Source: an uncultured Prevotella sp. (GTDB lineage Bacteria; Bacteroidota; Bacteroidia; Bacteroidales; Bacteroidaceae). Taken from it: a DNA stretch of 10,072 nt. The notes below the pieces were generated by a model. That model was not told the origin of the DNA. It did no database searches and saw only the letters and a list, made by a program, of their open reading frames with translations. Shown here in pieces: positions 6,507 through 10,072 of the stretch (within the stretch, counting starts at the first letter, position 1; every line of letters starts with the position of its first letter). The stretch lies in NCBI GenBank assembly GCA_905373605.1, contig CAJPTO010000101.1, positions 1-10,072 on the forward strand, read 5' to 3'. Both the position numbers and the translations under genes were made by a program.

Positions 6507-6812
6507 CTACACCTTGATTTCTACTTCCACACCACTGGGCAATTCCAGTTTCATCAGTGCGTCTACGGTCTTAGCAGTCGAGCTGTAGATGTCAATAAGA
6601 CGCTTGAAGTTTTGCAGTTGGAACTGCTCGCGGCTCTTCTTGTTAACGAAAGTGCTTCGGTTAACGGTGAAGATGCGCTTGTGTGTGGGCAAGGGGATGG
6701 GGCCGCTTACGATTGCACCTGTGGCCTTAACGGCCTTTACGATTTTCTCTGCTGACTTGTCCACCAACTTGTGGTCGTAACTTTTCAGCTTAATTCTGAT
6801 TTTCTGACTCAT
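6507..6812 (-). CDS. rpsJ: 30S ribosomal protein S10 (uS10)
   Basis: S10 is a 30S head protein near S3 and S14; in E. coli it also joins NusB in antitermination complexes. The product has 101 residues, the usual size. It reads MSQKIRIKLKSYDHKLVD at the start, has GPIPLPTHKRIFTVNRS around 37-53 (the long loop that reaches into the head) and NKKSREQFQLQNFKRLIDI around 57-75. The stop is TAG, whereas several neighbouring genes end in TAA. It begins the S10 block and follows fusA directly. It is isolated by structured gaps on both sides, 102 bases upstream and 145 downstream, unlike the tightly packed genes after rplC. The start is conserved, without a Shine-Dalgarno motif (AAAACAACTTAATCGAC precedes it). 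Confidence 0.98.
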   Translation of the reverse strand: MSQKIRIKLKSYDHKLVDKSAEKIVKAVKATGAIVSGPIPLPTHKRIFTVNRSTFVNKKSREQFQLQNFKRLIDIYSSTAKTVDALMKLELPSGVEVEIKV

Positions 6813-6845
6813 GTCGATTAAGTTGTTTTAAAATGGTTATCATGT

Positions 6846-6901
6846 AGAGGAACGAAGTACGCCGATTAAGAGTCATTCGCTAACCTGCGCTTCGTCCCTC
6901 T
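6846..6901 (-). promoter_or_regulatory. 56-nt hairpin between fusA and rpsJ (candidate S10 leader or processing site)
   Basis: In the transcript AGAGGGACGAAG (6901-6890) pairs over its full 12 bases with CUUCGUUCCUCU (6857-6846), with one G-U pair. The stem continues with CGC/GCG (a UA bulge on the 3' side), an A-G mismatch and GGUUA/UAAUC (one G-U), enclosing a 12-nt loop GCGAAUGACUCU. That makes 20 base pairs in 56 nt. It ends 33 bases before the rpsJ ATG and 13 bases after the fusA stop. There is no U tract right after the stem (ACAUGAUAACC follows), so it is not a canonical terminator. It could be a feedback site for a ribosomal protein (L4 controls the S10 operon in E. coli), a double-strand RNase site or an mRNA stabiliser. 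The pairing is seen; the role is inference. Confidence 0.55.
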
Positions 6902-6914
6902 GTTGTTTACGATG

Positions 6915-9029
6915 TTACACCAAGTCGGTGCGACCTTTCACCTCTTCGAGCACTGCCTTAGCGATAGAGCTAGACAGCGGTGCATGGTGGTCATACTCCA
7001 TCGAGCTTGTTGCGCGGCCCGATGTGATGGTACGAAGGGCTGTTACATAGCCGAACATCTCTGCCAAAGGCACTTGTGCCTTCACGATGCGAGCACCGCT
7101 GCGAGCCTCGTCCATGCCTTCCACTTGTCCACGACGTTTGTTCAAGTCGCCGATTACGTCACCCATGTTCTCTTCGGGCGTTACCACTTCCACCTTCATG
7201 ATGGGTTCCATCAGCACAGGACCTGCCTTGGGGCAAGCATTGCGATAGGCGTTGATGGCAGCCAATTCGAACGAAAGTTGGTCGGAGTCTACGGGGTGGA
7301 ACGAACCATCGGTAAGCGTAACCTTGAGGTTCTCCATCGGATAGCCACCAAGCACACCATTCTTCATGGCGTTCTCGAAGCCCTTCTGAACCGAGGGGAT
7401 GAACTCCTTAGGCACGTTACCGCCCTTCACCTCGTTGATGAATTGGAAGTTGCCCTCCTTATAGTCTTCATCCTTAGGACCAACGGTAACGATGATGTCG
7501 GCAAATTTACCGCGACCACCACTCTGCTTCTTGTACACTTCGCGCAGGGTAACGTCCTTGGTGATGGCTTCCTTATAGTTAACCTGGGGCTTGCCTTGGT
7601 TACACTCCACCTTAAATTCGCGTTTCAAGCGGTCGATGATGATGTCCAAGTGAAGCTCACCCATACCCGAGATGATGGTCTGGCCACTCTGCTCGTCGGT
7701 ACGAACGGTGAATGTTGGGTCTTCTTCGGCCAACTTAGCCAATCCGTTGTCAAGCTTGGCGATGTCTGCTTGGCTCTTAGGCTCAACGGCAATAGAGATA
7801 ACGGTGTCGGGGAAGGTCATCGACTCCAGCACGATGGGTGCGCTCTCATCACAGAGCGTGTCGCCCGTGCGAATGTCTTTGAAGCCTACGCCTGCGCCGA
7901 TGTCGCCAGCGTCGATGCTCTCCATTGGGATTTCCTTGTTAGAGTTCATCTGGAACAAGCGGCTGATACGCTCTTTCTTACCCGAGCGCGCATTGTAAAC
8001 ATACGAGCCGGCCTCAACCTTACCCGAGTAAACGCGGAAGAACACCAAGCGGCCCATGAAGGGGTCGGTGGCAATCTTAAATGCCAAGGCAGATGTGGGA
8101 GCGTCTTCAGAAGGCTTGCGTTCTTCCTCTTCGTCGGTGTTGGGGTTAACACCAACGATAGCCACAGTGTCGAGTGGCGAGGGCAAGAATGCACAAACAT
8201 AGTCCAAGAGGGGTTGCACACCCTTGTTCTTATACGAAGAACCCAGCACCATTGGCGTCAAGTCCATCGAGATGGTGGCCTTGCGGATGGCTGCAATCAG
8301 TTCTTCTTCAGAGGGCTCAACGCCTTCAAGATACTTTTCCATCAGGGCATCGTCAAAGTTGGCGGCGTTCTCCACCATCTTGTCGTGCCATTCCTTTGCC
8401 TCGTCAACGAGTTCGGCGGGAATTTCCTCAACACTGTATTCGGCACCCATCGTTTCATCGTGCCACAGAATGGCTTTCATCTTGATGAGGTCGATAACAC
8501 CTTTGAAGTTTTCTTCAGCACCGATAGGAATTTGCACGGGACAGGGGTTTGCACCCAAGATGTCCTTCATCTGCTGAACCGTCTCGAAGAAGTCGGCACC
8601 CGAGCGGTCCATCTTGTTCACGTATCCGATACGTGGAACGTTGTATTTGTCAGCTTGACGCCATACGGTTTCCGATTGGGGTTGAACACCGTCAGCAGCC
8701 GAATAGGTAGCCACAGCACCGTCGAGAACGCGCAGCGAGCGTTCCACCTCGGCGGTGAAGTCAACGTGACCCGGAGTGTCGATGAGGTTAATCTTAAACG
8801 ATTTGCCGTCATAGTTCCAGTTACACGTCGTGGCAGCAGAAGTAATGGTTATACCACGCTCCTGTTCTTGTGCCATCCAGTCCATTGTGGCAGCACCATC
8901 GTGCACTTCGCCAATCTTGTGGGTCTTACCCGTGTAGAAGAGGATACGTTCAGAAGTAGTGGTCTTGCCGGCATCGATGTGGGCCATAATGCCGATATTA
9001 CGAGTCAAATGTAAATCGCGGTTTGCCAT
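6915..9029 (-). CDS. fusA: Elongation factor G (EF-G)
   Basis: EF-G is the translational GTPase that drives tRNA-mRNA translocation and, with RRF, ribosome recycling. The 704-aa length is normal. The GTPase domain (about residues 1-290) has an intact P-loop AHIDAGKTT (16-24), switch I ending RGIT (58-61), G3 DTPGH (84-88) with the catalytic His88, and NKMD (138-141) for guanine recognition. Domains II to V follow: GMGELHLDIIIDRLKREF marks domain III, VYKKQSGGRGKFADI starts domain IV, and EPIMKVEVVTPEENMGDV starts domain V. The complete set of GTPase motifs makes this the housekeeping EF-G rather than a divergent EF-G2 paralogue. The start at 9029 (MANRDLHLTRN) is the conserved one. It lies between rpsG and rpsJ with no tuf gene after it. 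TTA, CTA and TCA codons are almost absent, as expected of a very highly expressed gene. Confidence 0.98.
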   Translation of the reverse strand: MANRDLHLTRNIGIMAHIDAGKTTTSERILFYTGKTHKIGEVHDGAATMDWMAQEQERGITITSAATTCNWNYDGKSFKINLIDTPGHVDFTAEVERSLRVLDGAVATYSAADGVQPQSETVWRQADKYNVPRIGYVNKMDRSGADFFETVQQMKDILGANPCPVQIPIGAEENFKGVIDLIKMKAILWHDETMGAEYSVEEIPAELVDEAKEWHDKMVENAANFDDALMEKYLEGVEPSEEELIAAIRKATISMDLTPMVLGSSYKNKGVQPLLDYVCAFLPSPLDTVAIVGVNPNTDEEEERKPSEDAPTSALAFKIATDPFMGRLVFFRVYSGKVEAGSYVYNARSGKKERISRLFQMNSNKEIPMESIDAGDIGAGVGFKDIRTGDTLCDESAPIVLESMTFPDTVISIAVEPKSQADIAKLDNGLAKLAEEDPTFTVRTDEQSGQTIISGMGELHLDIIIDRLKREFKVECNQGKPQVNYKEAITKDVTLREVYKKQSGGRGKFADIIVTVGPKDEDYKEGNFQFINEVKGGNVPKEFIPSVQKGFENAMKNGVLGGYPMENLKVTLTDGSFHPVDSDQLSFELAAINAYRNACPKAGPVLMEPIMKVEVVTPEENMGDVIGDLNKRRGQVEGMDEARSGARIVKAQVPLAEMFGYVTALRTITSGRATSSMEYDHHAPLSSSIAKAVLEEVKGRTDLV

Positions 9030-9055
9030 TGTCTTTTATATACCTATTTATACGA

Positions 9056-9532
9056 TTAGAATCTGAAATGTGCGAAAGCGCGGTTTGCCTCTGCCATGCG
9101 GTGCATGTCTTCCTTACGCTTGTATGCTCCGCCTTGGTTGTTGAAGGCGTCCATAATCTCGGCAGCCAGTTTGTCGGCCATTGTCTTGCCGCCACGTTTG
9201 CGGGCGTACGAAATCATGTTCTTCATCGAGATGCTCTCTTTGCGCTCGGCACGTATTTCGGTAGGAACTTGGAACGTTGCACCACCGATGCGGCGGCTCT
9301 TCACCTCCACTTGCGGAGTGATGTTGTCAAGGGCCGTCTTCCAGATTTCGAGGGGCGACTTCTCTTCCTTCTCCATCTTCGCCTTAACGGTGTCAAGGGC
9401 ATTGTAGAAAATCTCGTACGAAGCATTCTTCTTGCCATCGTACATCAGGTGATTAACGAACTTGGAGACCTTTTGGTCGTTGAACACGGGATCGGGAAGG
9501 ATCACGCGCTTCTTTGGTTTTGCTTTTCTCAT
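9056..9532 (-). CDS. rpsG: 30S ribosomal protein S7 (uS7)
   Basis: S7 is a primary 16S rRNA-binding protein that nucleates assembly of the 30S head and lines the E-site exit. The product is 158 aa, close to the usual 155-180. It begins MRKAKPKKRVILPDPVFND, with LMYDGKKNASYEI around residues 29-41, VEVKSRRIGGATFQVP around 75-91 (the rRNA-binding region) and RKRGGKTMADKLAAE around 111-125. The ATG at 9532 is preceded by an A-rich run (TTTTTTTTCAAAACAAAA) and no Shine-Dalgarno motif, as is common in Bacteroidota. It sits 340 bases after rpsL and 26 before fusA, the classical str order. In E. coli S7 represses its own operon by binding the rpsL-rpsG spacer; the long structured spacer here makes a similar control plausible. 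Confidence 0.98.
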   Translation of the reverse strand: MRKAKPKKRVILPDPVFNDQKVSKFVNHLMYDGKKNASYEIFYNALDTVKAKMEKEEKSPLEIWKTALDNITPQVEVKSRRIGGATFQVPTEIRAERKESISMKNMISYARKRGGKTMADKLAAEIMDAFNNQGGAYKRKEDMHRMAEANRAFAHFRF

Positions 9533-9682
9533 TTTTGTTTTGAAAAAAAATAATTCTGCATGGGGTTGTCACTTGTTCTTCAACTTCCGCACCCGGATGT
9601 TTACTCAACCTTTTGGGCTCTCCAAAGCAAAAACATCGTTTTTAGTTTGAAGCCGCCTTAAACAATTCACCAGCAAAACGGT

Positions 9683-9832
9683 TTATACTTTCTTGGTGCA
9701 TTTTGCGTCGGCACCACGACGTTTCTTTTTCTGTTCACTTGCCTTTTGTGGATAAGTTTTTAAGCTTGCGAACCCCGGCAAACATCTCTCGCCTAGCCCC
9801 GAAGTCCTTGCTACCGCAAGCCTTACCGGCAT
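9683..9832 (-). CDS. possible small basic ORF (49 aa), unrecognised
   Basis: An ATG at 9832-9830 opens a 49-codon frame ending with TAA at 9685-9683, on the same strand as the operon. The product starts MPVRLAVARTSGLGERC and its second half is very basic, with EQKKKRRGADAKCTKKV at the end. I recognise no family and see no signal peptide or membrane segment. The start codon lies in the loop region of the 9751-9859 inverted repeat, and the sequence before it (AGTGAACTCAT) has no ribosome-binding motif. Because the frame runs across the repeat, its apparent coding capacity may be chance, or a by-product of a dispersed repeat element. Reported for completeness; more likely not a real gene. Confidence 0.15.
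   Translation of the reverse strand: MPVRLAVARTSGLGERCLPGFASLKTYPQKASEQKKKRRGADAKCTKKV
9694..9721 (-). other. two mutually exclusive hairpins before rpsG
   Basis: In the transcript, UGGUGC (9716-9711) pairs perfectly with GCACCA (9699-9694) over an 11-nt loop. The overlapping CGUCG (9721-9717) pairs perfectly with CGACG (9710-9706) over a 6-nt loop. The two hairpins share bases, so only one can form at a time. They lie about 160-190 bases before the rpsG start, inside the tail of the possible small ORF. Pairing is seen in the sequence; a regulatory role is inference. Confidence 0.35.
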
Positions 9833-9859
9833 ATGAGTTCACTGGCTTAAAAACTTATC
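9751..9859 (-). repeat. 15-bp inverted repeat closing a 109-nt foldable element
   Basis: GATAAGTTTTTAAGC (minus strand, 9859 to 9845) is exactly complementary to GCTTAAAAACTTATC (9765 to 9751). After a 2x2 internal loop, GUGAAC (9842-9837) pairs with GUUCGC (9773-9768), giving six more pairs including one U-G. Inside, CUUGC-GGUA-GCAAG (9820-9807) makes a local hairpin. Two exclusive options then exist for 9775-9793: CCGGU (9829-9825) with GCCGG (9779-9775), or GGCGA (9793-9789) with UUGCC (9781-9777). In addition GCUUGCG (9821-9815) can pair with CGCAAGC (9770-9764), which would break the outer stem. This could be a cis-acting leader of rpsG or a REP/MITE-like dispersed repeat; no clear target-site duplication is visible at its edges. 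Confidence 0.6.
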
Positions 9860-9872
9860 TAGCCGCGCATGC

Positions 9873-10072
9873 TTATTTCTTTGCGGCCTTAGGACGTTTT
9901 GCGCCATATTTCGAACGGCGCTGCGTGCGGTTGGCTACACCGGCGGTGTCAAGAGTTCCGCGAACGATGTGGTAACGAACACCAGGAAGGTCTTTCACAC
10001 GACCACCACGAACGAGCACGATGCTGTGTTCTTGCAAGTTGTGTCCTTCGCCCGGAATATAGGAGTTTACTT
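9873..10072 (-). CDS. rpsL: 30S ribosomal protein S12 (uS12), 3' part only
   Basis: S12 sits at the decoding centre of the 30S subunit and affects reading accuracy and streptomycin response. The window end cuts the gene: 66 C-terminal codons are visible, and about 61 N-terminal residues (E. coli numbering) lie off the right edge. The visible part begins VNSYIPGEGHNLQEHS, contains RGGRVKDLPGVRYHIVRG and ends RSKYGAKRPKAAKK before TAA. The Lys of GGRVKDLPG matches E. coli Lys87, a known streptomycin-resistance site, and is the wild-type residue; the following Asp is the residue methylthiolated in E. coli. It is the first gene of the str block here and is followed by an unusually long gap before rpsG. 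Promoter and start lie outside the window. Identity is certain from the motifs. Confidence 0.97.
   Translation of the reverse strand, partial: VNSYIPGEGHNLQEHSIVLVRGGRVKDLPGVRYHIVRGTLDTAGVANRTQRRSKYGAKRPKAAKK

Larger units (their letters stand above)
9533..9872 (-). other. 340-base rpsL-rpsG intergenic region
   Basis: This is the longest non-coding stretch of the window; other gaps are 145 bases or less, and most are under 33. In the transcribed direction it holds a 109-nt element closed by a 15-bp perfect inverted repeat (9751-9859). Next comes a pair of mutually exclusive hairpins (9694-9721), a 6-bp AU-rich hairpin with a 3-nt loop (9629-9634 with 9638-9643), and a small UCCG/CGGA hairpin near 9590. 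It ends in a U- and A-rich stretch just before the rpsG start. A possible 49-codon ORF lies at 9683-9832. I found no Bacteroidota-type promoter (TTTG, then TAnnTTTG about 20 bases on) and no GC-rich terminator with a U tract. In E. coli the rpsL-rpsG spacer is the S7 target for feedback control of the str operon, so a similar role is possible but unproven here. Confidence 0.8.

Noticed and set aside
6846..6901. Intrinsic terminator after fusA
   Set aside because: The stem is strong but no U tract follows, and the next gene of the same cluster starts 33 bases on.
6903..9014. 703-codon plus-strand open frame opposite fusA as a gene
   Set aside because: It is in codon register with fusA, has no recognisable domain and is explained by avoidance of TTA, CTA and TCA codons in fusA.
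9629..9643. AAAAAC-GAU-GUUUUU hairpin as a terminator or promoter signal before rpsG
   Set aside because: The stem is almost only A-U with a 3-nt loop, has no GC-rich part, and no TAnnTTTG box is near.
9703..9975. Plus-strand 90-codon frame over the rpsL-rpsG gap
   Set aside because: Overlaps the end of rpsL on the opposite strand, has no recognisable motif and crosses the inverted repeat.
9873..10072. Streptomycin-resistance change in S12
   Set aside because: The Lys matching E. coli Lys87 is wild type; the Lys42 region is outside the window and cannot be judged.

Overview
This window is one continuous run of translation-machinery genes, all on the minus strand, so transcription runs from the right end to the left end. 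In transcription order it holds rpsL (3' part only), rpsG, fusA, rpsJ, rplC, rplD, rplW, rplB, rpsS, rplV, rpsC, rplP, rpmC, rpsQ, rplN, rplX, rplE and rpsN (its last few codons are cut off). This is the str block joined directly to the S10 and spc blocks, with no tuf gene between fusA and rpsJ. The protein sequences (for example S17 with METRNLRK, L2 with HPMGGGEGR, the E. coli-like long S14, and EF-G with TYSAADGVQPQSE), the scarcity of Shine-Dalgarno sequences and the A/U-rich start regions point to the Bacteroidota. Prevotella or a close Prevotellaceae relative is the most likely source; the genus is inference.

Layout: 9873-10072 is the C-terminal half of S12. 9533-9872 is a 340-base gap with strong inverted repeats and one possible small ORF. 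9056-9532 is S7 and 6915-9029 is EF-G. 6813-6914 is a gap dominated by a 56-nt hairpin. 6507-6812 is S10. 6362-6506 is a gap with a 9-bp long-range stem, local hairpins and an AU-rich tail. From 6361 to position 1 thirteen ribosomal protein genes are packed with gaps of 0-32 bases, two of them overlapping by one base (TAATG).

The products assemble the small-subunit decoding and head regions (S12, S7, S10, S19, S3, S14, S17), the large-subunit peptidyl-transferase surroundings and exit tunnel (L2, L3, L4, L16, L22, L23, L29, L24) and the L5/L14 interfaces. EF-G moves tRNAs and mRNA through the finished ribosome. The coding content is ordinary. The items worth a second look are the three long gaps, which lie between rpsL/rpsG, fusA/rpsJ and rpsJ/rplC and can each fold in the transcribed strand, two of them with competing pairings, and a roughly 20-residue basic insertion in L23. 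No mobile element, CRISPR array, tRNA or rRNA was seen.
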